From contig DASYZB010000027.1 of assembly GCA_035946615.1 (NCBI GenBank), positions 1 to 64,000 of the forward strand: 64,000 nt of DNA. Direction: 5' to 3'. The notes below the pieces were generated by a model, which saw nothing but the letters and a program-made list of their open reading frames with translations, was not told the origin of the DNA and did not search any database. Source of the DNA: Verrucomicrobiia bacterium. GTDB taxonomy: Bacteria; Verrucomicrobiota; Verrucomicrobiia; Limisphaerales; UBA8199. Of the stretch, positions 37,374 through 46,927 are shown piece by piece; within the stretch, counting starts at the first letter, position 1; every line of letters begins with the position of its first letter. Position numbers and translations under genes: made by a program.

Positions 37374-37900
37374 AACCATCGCTTTGGGGTATGGAACCTA
37401 CAACACACCTCGCAGAGGCGAGCTCGGCAAGTCCCTGTTTGTCCCCTTGCGCCAAGGTCTTGTCTGGAAACCGGGGGAATCCTGTCCGCAGAATTCTTTT
37501 GGCCACAGATTTCTCGCCAGCTTCTCTCAAAGCGGCTGAGCGCGCTATCGCGCTGGCGAGCCAATGCGGGGCCACGCTGACAATTCTCCACGTCATCAAT
37601 ATCAATGCGCAACCGGCGCGTGGGGAGTTAGGCACGGCTGAAGAGCTCATGAAACAACGCTGGGCCGAAGGCTCCGTCCAAATGGGCCGTTTGGCGTGGT
37701 CCTTGAGCGGCCAGGTCGAGGCGCAAACGCTGATCGAGGAGGGATTGCCTTGGGAGAAAATCGTCGAGAAGAGCGGCGATTTCGATCTGTTGATTCTAGG
37801 CAAAAGCAGCGCCCAGCCAGGCTGGAGGCCCTTTTCACAGCACACGGTCCGGCGGGTGATTCGAAATGCCGCCCGCCCTCTGCTGGTGGTTCCCGCATAA
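37370..37900 (+). CDS. Universal stress protein (UspA family) in the kdp operon
   Basis: The ATG overlaps the kdpC stop (ATGA), so it belongs to the operon. Of 176 residues, the first 38 are non-conserved. The Usp domain starts VRRILLATDFSPAS (Asp at the nucleotide site), then LTILHVI, and ends ADLLILG-type (FDLLILGKSS) and VRRVIRNAARPLLVVPA. The G-2X-G-9X-G ATP motif appears incomplete, since the GKSS region replaces it. In many bacteria KdpD carries a Usp domain that binds c-di-AMP or another ligand; here no kdpD or kdpE is adjacent, so a stand-alone Usp may play a sensing role (inference). Confidence 0.88.
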   Translation: MKPSLWGMEPTTHLAEASSASPCLSPCAKVLSGNRGNPVRRILLATDFSPASLKAAERAIALASQCGATLTILHVININAQPARGELGTAEELMKQRWAEGSVQMGRLAWSLSGQVEAQTLIEEGLPWEKIVEKSGDFDLLILGKSSAQPGWRPFSQHTVRRVIRNAARPLLVVPA

Positions 37901-37930
37901 AAAGCAGGTGCTGCGTGCTGGATTGGGCAG

Positions 37931-39811
37931 CTATTCGATCTCGCATTCCAGAGCGGTAGCGGATAGCGGAGGCAGAGTGATGCTGTTGGCCTGCGGCATT
38001 AGTTGCACAATTCTTACCCGCTCTGGTTCATTCCAGTGATTCATCACGTCCGGCTGCCCCGCATTGAGAACATCGCAAACCGCCTCCGCTTTTACCGCGC
38101 GCGCGCGGCCAGCGAATCCGTCGAAGGCGAAGGACCAGTTGAGCGGCTGCCGTTTCAGATTGACGGCAAAGATAGCCAGGGATTTTTTGTCGAGTGACTC
38201 GCAGGCGAACAGGTCCGGGCCGGAGTTGGGCTGGACCAATGTTAAAGGAAGCGGCCTGGCATGGCGCGCGTAGAGCTGCATGATGTAATAGCTGGGCCGC
38301 TTGAGCAGGCCGAACCCTGCGGCGGAGGTTTCGTAAATTGCGCCGCAGTAGCTGTTGGCCATATTAGAGCGGCAGGCGATCTCCACTTTATCTGAGTGGC
38401 GCATGACGACATGGAGGTAGCGCGCGTTCATTAAGGCCCCCGCAAGCGTCATCATCCTGGCACGGCCCAGGCCCCAACTGCCGCCATCAATGTTCCATTC
38501 GGTTACGGCGATCTTAACCTGGCCACACCCCGGAATGCCATCGAGCATTTGCGCCAAATTCTGGAAGTCCTGGTCGCACTCGGCGAGGTTCTGGGTGTAA
38601 TGATGCGGTGCGATGTAATCCAGACCGGCGCCCACCCGGTCGAGCAGTTTACGCGTTGGCAACGAGCTGAGGATGGCAATCGCCGGGTCCGCCTGCCGCA
38701 TTAACCGCAAGAATTCGCCAATCGCATCCAGATAATGTGGATCATCCCCGCTTATCTCGTTGCCGATCTGCCAATACTTCACCCGGTAGGATGCGGGATG
38801 CCCGTTGGACGCCCGTTTCGCCCCCCACTTTGACTGGGCGCTCCCATTACAATACTCGACTAGTTCGCCGGCACTTTGAGCCCCGTCCGCGAAGCTCACA
38901 CAGATGAGCGGTTCGACAGCCGTTAATTGGCAAAACTGGCAGAATTCGTCGATGCCCACGTCATTGGGATCGATACGGCCCCAGTTCTTGTTAGGAAACG
39001 GGACCCGCTGGTCGCGATCTCCAATGCCGTTCTTCCAGCGATACGCCCCGGGGTCCACGGCGGAGCCGCCCCAGCGCACGATGGACGGGTGCACTTCCCT
39101 CGTGGCCTCGATGACATCCTGGCGCCAGCCCTCAAGATTGTCGCCCGGCATTAACGAAAGTTTATCCGCCCACAAGTGCCCCTCTCCTTCGACGTGCAAT
39201 TCGAACACCACGCGGTCGGTCCCGCCGATTGAAGCCAATTGCAACGCCTGTTTTTGCCACTGTTTCGAAAATGCTGAGAGCGGCGCTGATGCCAATGTCA
39301 GCCAATTCTCGGTGGGCAGGGGCACTTTCAATCTCACAGTGGCTTTGAGGTGTGGGCTATCCGACCTGAAAAAGCCCGTGAACTCATAACTCATCCCCTT
39401 TTTTACAGCCAATCCGGATTGGGTCAGGGTTCCGGGGCGTGACGCAGTAGCCGTGACTTTGGCGCTGCGCGCGCCATTGAATGGGTTTTCGGCATCGTAA
39501 CCCCAGGTTGGATTGGAATCCCATTGCCGGTCACAGATATCAAGGGACCCGTCGTAATAGCACCAATCGGCTGCGCGCGTGACTCCTTCAAAGGAACGGT
39601 CATTGAGCATTTGCGCCCACATCCCCGGCACAACATCATCGAGCAATTCGATAAAATTACCGAATAGCTTTGGGTCAATCCGGCCCGCGTGAAGGGGTTG
39701 GGCTCGAATGATGGTGTTGCGAGTCGATGGCTCTTCGGCTCTCGCCGGCAAACGCGGTGAGAGGACCGCAAGGCAGAGGACCAGCAGCTCAAGGCGCGCT
39801 TTATTTTTCAT
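37931..39811 (-). CDS. Exported GH51 alpha-L-arabinofuranosidase
   Basis: A 626-residue protein with a signal peptide ending around LPARAEE. An N-terminal GH51 segment (IDPKLFGNFIE) is followed by an inserted carbohydrate-binding-like beta domain (about residues 85-220). The TIM barrel carries acid/base Glu352 in QIGNEI and nucleophile Glu438 in TEWN. The C-terminal beta domain ends LPPLSATALE. It removes arabinofuranosyl side chains from plant arabinans or arabinoxylans. It faces the kdp operon tail-to-tail, with 30 bp between. Confidence 0.92.
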   Translation of the reverse strand: MKNKARLELLVLCLAVLSPRLPARAEEPSTRNTIIRAQPLHAGRIDPKLFGNFIELLDDVVPGMWAQMLNDRSFEGVTRAADWCYYDGSLDICDRQWDSNPTWGYDAENPFNGARSAKVTATASRPGTLTQSGLAVKKGMSYEFTGFFRSDSPHLKATVRLKVPLPTENWLTLASAPLSAFSKQWQKQALQLASIGGTDRVVFELHVEGEGHLWADKLSLMPGDNLEGWRQDVIEATREVHPSIVRWGGSAVDPGAYRWKNGIGDRDQRVPFPNKNWGRIDPNDVGIDEFCQFCQLTAVEPLICVSFADGAQSAGELVEYCNGSAQSKWGAKRASNGHPASYRVKYWQIGNEISGDDPHYLDAIGEFLRLMRQADPAIAILSSLPTRKLLDRVGAGLDYIAPHHYTQNLAECDQDFQNLAQMLDGIPGCGQVKIAVTEWNIDGGSWGLGRARMMTLAGALMNARYLHVVMRHSDKVEIACRSNMANSYCGAIYETSAAGFGLLKRPSYYIMQLYARHARPLPLTLVQPNSGPDLFACESLDKKSLAIFAVNLKRQPLNWSFAFDGFAGRARAVKAEAVCDVLNAGQPDVMNHWNEPERVRIVQLMPQANSITLPPLSATALECEIE

Positions 39812-40124
39812 GATGATAACCTAATTGATGGCCTAACGGCAGCACAGCAGCAACTCTGAACCCGACACTCTGAACCCGAAGGACGTCGCGAACAAATCAC
39901 GCTAAGATGATTGACAACCAATCCTGTCTGGCTAGTCTTCGCGCAACCGACCGAGAACTCTCATGAGACTTATGAGAAACTGCGCCCTCTTCTCGCCCCT
40001 GCACCACTGCCGCCCAAGCCAGAAATCGGTTTCCACATCAAAGAAGACGCCGTCCCTTACAAGGTCGGAAAGCGGTCCGTCTTACGCTCCTGATGCACCA
40101 CGCGCGCCACAGCCTCACAACGAC
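39812..40124. other. Gap between GH51 gene and GH123 remnant
   Basis: 313 bp. No RNA gene, terminator or convincing frame is seen. A 60-codon plus frame (39911-40093) has no ribosome site and no family pattern. Part of this may be worn-down coding DNA from the neighbouring pseudogene. Confidence 0.4.
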
Positions 40125-41165
40125 TCAATCGCGCGCGCAATTTGATCGCGCCGGCTCTCGATGGGACCGCCGTCCTTGGTGAACTCCGTCATACTCCGTC
40201 GTGCACACATACCACCAGAAACGCTCCTGGAATTTTCTCCGCGCATCGGAAGGTTCCGGTTGGTACTGGTCGGAGATTGAGCACCAGAGATTGGGCCCGC
40301 CCATCAGACCGGGTTCGACGCGTTTGGTGATCATCCGCGTGATGCCAGGAGAATACTCTTTAAGTTTGCCAAAGCCCTTTTGCAGAAACGGGAATTGGTC
40401 CTCACTCGGCTCATCGAACCAGGAAATATAGGCATCGTCGAGCCACCCCTTGGCTCGGAGATGCGACTCCAGTTGCCGGCAATAAGAACCCAGCAACAGC
40501 GGGTATTCCGGCGAGGTCTCGCCGAAACCGCCAAGGCTCGGCTGCGAGAGTTCGTAAAAGGTGCCTCCCCCCAGCCCCGGCACCCGCACCGAAAAGGAGT
40601 TGAAATGATACGTGTCCATGGTCTGCGCCATCGCCTTGTCCCAAGCGCTGAAGTCAAACGCCGGACGTAACTGGTCAGCGGGCAGACACGGTTCTTTGCG
40701 CGACTCCTGCTCAAAATCGCCCCCTTTGGCCAATTCCTCGCCCGTACCCGCGTCCTGCAGGGAGATATCATCGAACCAGACCAGCCCGAGCTTGTCTCCC
40801 GAGTCCGTCCACAGGGTGCCCATGAGGTTCAGGCGGACGTACTTTGCGCCCGCGGGAAAGTCCGTCACGACATAATCGGCGGATTGCCAATGGCCGTCTC
40901 CAGTTATGGCAAAGTCTCGATTCCGTCCCGAAATCCACCGTTTGTTGGCATCGTAATGATTCAGCGACACCATAAACCGGTGGCCCGGAACCGCCGTCCG
41001 ATACCAGCCCCTCAGATGCAGACCCTTGGGGGGTATGGCGATTAAAGGCTCGTAGGTGACCACGACATTCTGGTTGACCTTGTCGTCATAGATCAGCAGG
41101 GCCGTCTTGCCGGAGTGAACCTCGTTGTGCACCAGGGAGGCGCGCCGCGAGTCCCATTGAACAGG
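40125..41165 (-). pseudogene. Truncated GH123-like (DUF4091) gene
   Basis: The reading VQWDSRRASLVHNEVHSGK onward encodes a carbohydrate-binding-like N-terminal part, then a GH123-type segment with LRAKGWLDDAYISWFDEPSE, closely parallel to LRAKGWLAKTVFHICDEPSN in the intact gene at 7298-9544. A stop lies just upstream of the first codons and there is no signal peptide. Downstream the frame fails after FWWYVCTTEYD: the tail GRRSHREPARSNCARD is out-of-frame reading, while another frame gives MTEFTKDGGPIESRRDQIA before a stop. Both ends are therefore missing or shifted. It lies behind the GH51 gene, suggesting a former glycan-use locus. Confidence 0.65.
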
Positions 41166-41288
41166 AGAAAACTAGCCTGCTAGCCTGCATTTTTCAGCAC
41201 TCGCCAGAAGCGGGCGCATGGTCCATCTTTAGGACTTTCGGAACTGGAACTGTGGTCAAACCGGACAGAATCGCTGGCGCTTTACAAA

Positions 41289-42302
41289 ATGCCGTGCATG
41301 AATGACCAGGTTTTAAATCGCGCCGACAAACAACCTGTGGCGGAGGGCAACACCCAGCCCGCCTGTCGCGCGGTCATTGACGTGGGCACCAACTCAATCA
41401 AACTGCTGGTGGCCCGGGCCAGCGGCCACTGCGTCAACCCGGTGTTCGAGCAAAGCCATCAGACCCGCCTCGGAGGGCAAGGTTTCTATCAAAGCCACCG
41501 ACTCCAGCCCGGTCCGATCAGCCAGAGCGCCGCGGCGGTGGCACAGTTCGCCACGCGGGCGCGGGAGTTGGGGGCGGGCAGCATTCGAGTCATTGCCACC
41601 AGCGCAGCGCGGGACGCGCAGAATGCCGCCGAGCTGGTAACGGCTATCCACGAGGCCAGCGGGTTGGACCTCGAAATCATCTCCGGCCAACAGGAAGCCG
41701 ATTGGGTTTTTCGCGGGGTGACCACCGACCCGCGGTTGTCAAGCCAACTGCTGCTGCTGGTGGATGTCGGCGGTGGCAGCAGCGAGTTTATTCTGGGGCG
41801 CGGCGAGCAAAAGGATTTTGCCTGCAGTTTCGCGCTGGGCACGGTGCGTCTGATGGAAAAAATAGCGCACAGCGACCCGCCACAACCCGGTGAACTGGCC
41901 GCATGCCGTGCGTGGGTGAAATCGTTCCTGCAACGCGAAGTAGAGCCGGCACTCAACCCGCTTCTAGCTCGGGAACGAGAGAGAGATGGCGCCGATGGTA
42001 AGATTCAACTCATCAGCACGGGGGGAACGGCCAGCATCTTGGGCTGCATGGAAGCGAAGCTGGAGAGCTTCAATCGGGAGCGCCTTGAAGCGACATCCAT
42101 TACCCTCGACCGGTTGCGATGGCACAATGAGCACCTTTGGAGCCTGCCCTTGGAGGCGCGGAGGCATGTTCAGGGTCTGCCCCCCAACCGCGCGGATGTG
42201 ATTCTGACCGGAACCATCATTTACGAAGCAATACTCCAACAGTTCGGATTCGGCCAACTGCGCATCAGCACGCGGGGGCTGCGGTTTGCCGCAGTGCTTT
42301 GA
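41289..42302 (+). CDS. Ppx/GppA-family phosphatase
   Basis: A 337-residue protein of the ASKHA fold. It has the first phosphate loop IDVGTNSIKLLVA, the ATSAARDA block, and the second loop VDVGGGSSEFILG. Later ISTGGTASILG and RADVILTG are typical of exopolyphosphatase/pppGpp phosphatase proteins. It lacks the C-terminal HD domain of long Ppx forms, so it is of the short type. Substrate may be polyphosphate or (p)ppGpp. ATG 41298 is an alternative start. A palindromic element lies directly downstream. Confidence 0.92.
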   Translation: MPCMNDQVLNRADKQPVAEGNTQPACRAVIDVGTNSIKLLVARASGHCVNPVFEQSHQTRLGGQGFYQSHRLQPGPISQSAAAVAQFATRARELGAGSIRVIATSAARDAQNAAELVTAIHEASGLDLEIISGQQEADWVFRGVTTDPRLSSQLLLLVDVGGGSSEFILGRGEQKDFACSFALGTVRLMEKIAHSDPPQPGELAACRAWVKSFLQREVEPALNPLLARERERDGADGKIQLISTGGTASILGCMEAKLESFNRERLEATSITLDRLRWHNEHLWSLPLEARRHVQGLPPNRADVILTGTIIYEAILQQFGFGQLRISTRGLRFAAVL

Positions 42303-42305
42303 GCG

Positions 42306-42491
42306 GGGCTAATGACAGAGCCGAAGCAACGAGCCGCCATTCCTGAGTGTAGGAGACGACGTAAGCAGTCTCTGATCAGCAACTTCCGGGTGAACCAAAG
42401 GCGGCCGGCTGACAATCTTGATCAGTGCCCTAATGGGCGACTCCTTACGTCATCTCCTACAAAGGTTTGGAACTGACCTTGTCATTAGCCC
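42306..42491. mobile_element. Palindromic element with terminal inverted repeats, copy 1
   Basis: A 186-bp element flanked by perfect 11-bp terminal repeats GGGCTAATGAC (42306-42316) and GTCATTAGCCC (42481-42491). Inside are long arms TGTAGGAGACGACGTAAG (42348-42365) and its complement at 42444-42461 with one mismatch. There is no coding capacity. A related copy is at 50288-50465. The layout is that of a MITE or REP-type element moved by an enzyme encoded elsewhere. It lies between the phosphatase gene and copA and covers the false N-terminal extension of copA. Confidence 0.8.
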
Positions 42492-42564
42492 TCCGCCCGC
42501 GGACGAAGCGCGCTCCGCTGGGGTTGGAATCCAACCCAAACCTGGCGTAAGGTTAAAAGTGCCG

Positions 42565-44907
42565 ATGAGAATTATGCCGACTGAACCACTCATCCCATTA
42601 AACGAGACACAGCTTAAACAGCCCGGGCCGGGGCCCGTTACCGAGCTGGAGATTACCGGTATGACGTGCGGCAATTGCGCGCGGCACGTGGCGCAGGCCA
42701 TTGAAGGCGTCAAAGGGGTGGAGGGGGCTTTTGTAAATCTGGACGCGCATCATGCCACGGTACGGTGGACGGCTGCCGCGCCTCAAGACACAACGGCGCT
42801 GGTTCAAGCAGTCCAGCAGGAGGGTTATGGGGCAACTATCGTCGAGCACGCCCAACCGGAGCACAAGCATGAGCACCTTGCGGGATGGCGGCTGAATATC
42901 TGGTTGGGTGTTCCCATCACGGTTTTTTTGGTTCTGGGCGAATGGGTATTTGGCTTAGGGCTGGCACGGTGGTTTCAATGGATGTCCTTCGCGCTGTCAG
43001 GAGTGGTCCAGGTTTTTGCCGGCGCCCGTTTTTATCGCGGAGCTTGGACGCAACTCAAGGCAGGCAACTCGAACATGGACACGCTGGTAGCGCTGGGCTC
43101 GACGACCGCGTTCGCCTACAGCGCCTGGGCCTTGCGGAGCGGCCAGGTGGTTCATATTTATTTCATGGAAGCAGCGGCGATTATTACCCTCATCAGCGTG
43201 GGACATTGGGTAGAATCCCGGGTCAGCGTGCGCGCATCGAGCGCTTTGCGCAACTTGCTGGACCTGGCGCCCGCGATGGCCCGGCGCAGGAACAGCGATG
43301 GCGCCGAGACCGAGGTCCCGGTGGGCGCGCTTGCACAGGGGGATTTAATCGCTTTGCGTCCAGGCGACCGGGTGCCTGTGGACGGCTTGGTGTTGGAAGG
43401 CCATTCGGCGGTGGATGAATCGATGCTGACGGGTGAATCGGCAGCGGTGGATAAGAAGCCGGGGGCTGAGCTCTACACCGGCACCGTGAACCTGAACGGG
43501 CGCCTGCTGATGCGCGTGAACGCCACCGGCGAGCAGACGGCCCTGGCGCACATCATCGCCGCGGTTCAACGGGCACAGAATAGCCGCGCCAATATTCAGC
43601 GGTTGGGGGATCGGGTCAGCAGCGTGTTCGTGCCGATAGTTGTTCTCATTGCTTTGGCTGCCGGGCTTTGGTGGGGCTTGGCGCCCCAATCAGCAACCCT
43701 GGCTCATCAATGGCTCGCTCAGTTCCTCTGGCACGCTCCGCTGCCGGTTGGCCCTCTGGCTGCCGGCTTCATCAGCGCCGCGGCGGTCCTGATTATCGCC
43801 TGCCCCTGCGCCATGGGCTTGGCCACTCCCGCCGCCATTATGGCAGGCTCCAATGCCGCCGCACAACGCGGGATTCTCATCCGCGACGGCGTCGCCCTCG
43901 AAAAGGCCGGCCAGGTGACCGCTGTGGTTTTCGATAAAACCGGCACGCTGACATTAGGCAAGCCGGCTTTGGCACAGTCCTGGGAACCGCCAGTCCAGGA
44001 GAGCCAACCCTCAGCCAATCCAGCGGGGCTGTCCGGAAACAGCCGCGCTTGGGCCGCTGCACTGGCCCGGCACTCGACACATCCCATCAGCCGGGTGCTG
44101 GCAGAAGCTTCTTCAGCGAACATGGATTTGAGCGATTGGCAGGAAATTCAGGGCGCCGGTGTCCAGGGGCGGTTCGTCAATAGCATCGATCGGGCCGCAT
44201 CGGCCCCTCTGGCTCGCTTAGGTTCGTTGGCCTGGTTGGCTGAATCAGGCGTGGACCTCGAACCCGGAAGGAGTTTTGTCCAGGAATGGTCCAGCCAGGG
44301 GGCGACAATAGCAGGTCTGGCTTTGGGAGGCTCTTTGGCCGGCCTGTTTGCAGTGCGTGATAGACTCAAACCCGGCGCGCGTGAAGTGATTGAGCGACTC
44401 GATGCTGAAGGGTTCAAAACGTATCTCGTTACTGGCGATAATGCCCTGACCGCATCGAGTATTGCCCAAGAGGCCGGCATTCGACCTGAGCATGTTTTTG
44501 CCCAGGTCCGCCCCGAGCGTAAGGGTGAATTAGTGGCGCGCCTGCAGAAGCAGGGCGAGCGGGTGGCGTTTGTGGGGGATGGCATCAACGATGCCCCTGC
44601 CCTCGAACAGGCAGACCTCGGCATAGCCGTTAGCCGCGCCAGTGATATTGCCCGTGAAGCGGCGGATATTATCCTCCTGAAATCGGAAATCGAGGCAGTC
44701 CCGGAAAGCCTTGGTTTGGCCCGGGCCACCTTGAGGACGATAAAGCAGAATCTGTTCTGGGCCTTCTTTTACAATGCCGTTGGCATTCCCCTGGCCGCGC
44801 TAGGTTTCTTGAGTCCGATTTTGTGCGCTGCCGCGATGGGCATGTCCGACCTGGTGGTGATAGGGAATGCGTTACGGCTCAGGGGATGGCGGTTGCGAAA
44901 CCGGTAG
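42565..44907 (+). CDS. copA: Copper-exporting P1B-type ATPase
   Basis: A 780-residue protein. One N-terminal heavy-metal domain has GMTCGNC (from residue 32), followed by a His-rich stretch (EHAQPEHKHEH). Paired TM helices come next, then TGESAAV, the membrane metal site ACPCAMG (Cys413 and Cys415), the phosphorylation site DKTGTLTLGK (Asp457), the HP motif in HSTHPISR, and GDGINDAPALEQAD. CPC with these motifs indicates Cu(I) export. The frame is open to 42418 but that part lies in the palindromic element, so I chose ATG 42565; ATG 42574 is also possible. It is convergent with ilvB. Confidence 0.95.
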   Translation: MRIMPTEPLIPLNETQLKQPGPGPVTELEITGMTCGNCARHVAQAIEGVKGVEGAFVNLDAHHATVRWTAAAPQDTTALVQAVQQEGYGATIVEHAQPEHKHEHLAGWRLNIWLGVPITVFLVLGEWVFGLGLARWFQWMSFALSGVVQVFAGARFYRGAWTQLKAGNSNMDTLVALGSTTAFAYSAWALRSGQVVHIYFMEAAAIITLISVGHWVESRVSVRASSALRNLLDLAPAMARRRNSDGAETEVPVGALAQGDLIALRPGDRVPVDGLVLEGHSAVDESMLTGESAAVDKKPGAELYTGTVNLNGRLLMRVNATGEQTALAHIIAAVQRAQNSRANIQRLGDRVSSVFVPIVVLIALAAGLWWGLAPQSATLAHQWLAQFLWHAPLPVGPLAAGFISAAAVLIIACPCAMGLATPAAIMAGSNAAAQRGILIRDGVALEKAGQVTAVVFDKTGTLTLGKPALAQSWEPPVQESQPSANPAGLSGNSRAWAAALARHSTHPISRVLAEASSANMDLSDWQEIQGAGVQGRFVNSIDRAASAPLARLGSLAWLAESGVDLEPGRSFVQEWSSQGATIAGLALGGSLAGLFAVRDRLKPGAREVIERLDAEGFKTYLVTGDNALTASSIAQEAGIRPEHVFAQVRPERKGELVARLQKQGERVAFVGDGINDAPALEQADLGIAVSRASDIAREAADIILLKSEIEAVPESLGLARATLRTIKQNLFWAFFYNAVGIPLAALGFLSPILCAAAMGMSDLVVIGNALRLRGWRLRNR

Positions 44908-44935
44908 CCGCCCAAGAGCAATTCGATACTGTATT

Positions 44936-46804
44936 TCAGGCCTGCCAAATCATGTCGGCAACCGTCTTGCCGGCTGGGATGAAAGGCAGCACGTGCTCGG
45001 TGTACGGCACCACGATGTCAAGCACGTAGGGTTCCTCGGCATCGAGCATCCGCTGCAAGGCCGGGCGCAAGTCCTTCCGGTACACCACCCGCTCACATTT
45101 GACGTTGAAACTGTTGCACACCGCGACGTAATCGGGGTAAATCTGCTGGCGGTTGTCCGGGTCCCCAAGGTAAGTGTGGCCGCGGTTGCCTTTATAGAAT
45201 TTATCCTCCCACTGCATCACCATGCCCAGGTGCTGGTTATTCAGGATAATTGCCTTGGCAGCGATCTTTTCAATGTGCGCTGTGGCCAACTCCTGCACGT
45301 TCATCAGGAACGAGCCGTCGCCGTCGATATCAACGACCTGCCGGTTTGGGCAAGCCACCTTTGCGCCCAGGGCGGCGGGGTAGCCGTAGCCCATGGCGCC
45401 CAGCCCGGCGCTGGTCAAAAGCTGGCGGGGTGATTTGAATTTATAGAATTGGGCGGCCCACATCTGGTGCTGGCCGACGCCGGTAGTGATAATCGCCTCG
45501 CCATGGGTCAGCTCATACAGGGCCTCGATGGCCATTTGCGGGAGGATAACCTCTTTCTCGCGCCCCTTGAGGTGGTCGCGCATGTGCTGCGACTTCATCA
45601 CTTCGTCGCTCACCACGTAGCCAAAAGGGGCCTTGGCTTTCCAGGACTCGAGCTGCTTGTGCCAGGCGGTGAACTTCTTCTCGATCGGGCGTTCAGTAAC
45701 CATCTGGAGCAGCCGTCCAAGGGCGCACTTCACGTCGCTGACGATCGGCAGATTGGCCGGTTTGTTCTTATTGATCTCCGACGGATCAATATCCAGGTGT
45801 ACAATAGTGCCGGTTTCGCAGAACTTATCCACCCTGCCTGTGACGCGGTCATCGAAGCGCACACCGAAAGCCAGCAGCAAATCGGCTCCGGGCGCGATTT
45901 GATTCATTGGGTCGGTGAAGCTTTTGCGCCGCTCGAACTCGCCGTTGACGGCCCAATTGGCAAAAGCCGCCCCATGCATCCCGAGCCAGCGCAAGGAGAG
46001 GCGGTGCGACTCCGGAAATGCCCCGCAACCCATGATGGTGGTGGTGACCGGAATTTGGGCGGCTTCGGCAAACCGGCGCAGTTCATCGCTCGCGTTGCCG
46101 GTAATAATGCCACCCCCGGCATAGAAGAGAGGCCGCTCGGATTTTTCGATCAGCCCGATAATCTCGTTCAGCTCGATGTCACTGGCCTTTCGCGCGGGGT
46201 TATAACCCCGCATGTGGACCTCGCTTGGGAAGACCGGTTGGGTACGCGCCTGCTGGACGTTTTTGGGCAGGTCGATCAGCACCGGCCCGGGCCGGCCCGT
46301 TTGCGCGATGTGAAACGCTTCTTTCACAACGCGCGGAATATCGTTGATGTCGGTAATCAAATAGCTGTGCTTCACCACCGGCAGGGTCATACCGTAAATA
46401 TCAGTCTCCTGGAACCCCCCTTTGCCGATCATGGCCTGGGGCACCTGGCCGGTAATGGCTACCAACGGCACCGAGTCCATATAGGCGTCCGCGATGCCGG
46501 TGACGAGGTTGGTCGCCCCGGGCCCGCTGGTCGCCATGCACACCCCGGCCCGGCCAGTCGCCCGCGCGTAACCATCGGCCGCAAAGGCGCCTCCTTGCTC
46601 GTGCCGCGGCAGAACCGTGCGGATTTTCTTCGAGCGGGTTAGTGCCTGGTGAATTTCCATGCTCGCTCCGCCGGGATAGGCGAAGATGGTATCCACCCCT
46701 TCTCGTTCGAGGGCGTTCACGAGGATTTCGCTGCCGGACATGGGTGGCCCAAGCTCCACGCCTTTGTCGGCGGCTTTACTGGCGGTCTTTATAGTTTTGT
46801 TCAT
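44936..46804 (-). CDS. ilvB: Acetolactate synthase large subunit
   Basis: A 622-residue ThDP enzyme. It has [13 protein letters not shown], the catalytic Glu in [25 protein letters not shown], the FAD-binding middle domain, and the ThDP motif [15 protein letters not shown]...NNQHLG. It condenses two pyruvates, or pyruvate and 2-oxobutyrate, in the valine, leucine and isoleucine pathway. The frame is open to 46876, but that extension crosses the upstream terminator; [15 protein letters not shown] at 46804 is the sensible start. No ilvN regulatory subunit gene lies alongside, so that subunit must be elsewhere. Expression appears controlled by the attenuator at 46861-47000. Confidence 0.96.
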   Translation of the reverse strand: MNKTIKTASKAADKGVELGPPMSGSEILVNALEREGVDTIFAYPGGASMEIHQALTRSKKIRTVLPRHEQGGAFAADGYARATGRAGVCMATSGPGATNLVTGIADAYMDSVPLVAITGQVPQAMIGKGGFQETDIYGMTLPVVKHSYLITDINDIPRVVKEAFHIAQTGRPGPVLIDLPKNVQQARTQPVFPSEVHMRGYNPARKASDIELNEIIGLIEKSERPLFYAGGGIITGNASDELRRFAEAAQIPVTTTIMGCGAFPESHRLSLRWLGMHGAAFANWAVNGEFERRKSFTDPMNQIAPGADLLLAFGVRFDDRVTGRVDKFCETGTIVHLDIDPSEINKNKPANLPIVSDVKCALGRLLQMVTERPIEKKFTAWHKQLESWKAKAPFGYVVSDEVMKSQHMRDHLKGREKEVILPQMAIEALYELTHGEAIITTGVGQHQMWAAQFYKFKSPRQLLTSAGLGAMGYGYPAALGAKVACPNRQVVDIDGDGSFLMNVQELATAHIEKIAAKAIILNNQHLGMVMQWEDKFYKGNRGHTYLGDPDNRQQIYPDYVAVCNSFNVKCERVVYRKDLRPALQRMLDAEEPYVLDIVVPYTEHVLPFIPAGKTVADMIWQA

Positions 46805-46860
46805 GTTCTGTTTGCAATTGCGGCTGAGCCCCGAGTTTTTCCGGGAGAGCGGTCGCAAGT

Positions 46861-46900
46861 GCATAAAAAAACCCACGACCGTTTCCAGCCGTGGGTTTTT
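46861..46900 (-). terminator. ilvB attenuator terminator
   Basis: On the minus strand the stem AAAAACCCACG (46900-46890) pairs perfectly with CGTGGGTTTTT (46877-46867) over a 12-nt loop and runs into further T residues. It lies about 60 nt before the ilvB ATG and downstream of a Leu/Val-rich leader frame, so it is an internal attenuator rather than the end of a gene. Confidence 0.9.
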
Positions 46901-46927
46901 GTCGAAATCCAGTTCAGCTTCGACAAA
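46898..46927 (-). promoter_or_regulatory. ilvB antiterminator stem
   Basis: TTTGTCGAA (46927-46919) and TTCGACAAA (46906-46898) form a 9-bp perfect stem on the minus strand. Its 3' arm shares bases 46898-46900 with the start of the terminator stem, so both cannot be fully formed together. The 5' arm lies in the last codons of the leader frame, just before its stop at 46914, so a ribosome at the stop would cover it. Confidence 0.75.

Noticed and set aside
42418-42564. N-terminal extension of copA
   Set aside because: It lies partly inside the palindromic element and has no heavy-metal domain features; the internal ATG gives a normal start.
45449-46642. Plus-strand frame of 397 codons
   Set aside because: Antisense to ilvB.
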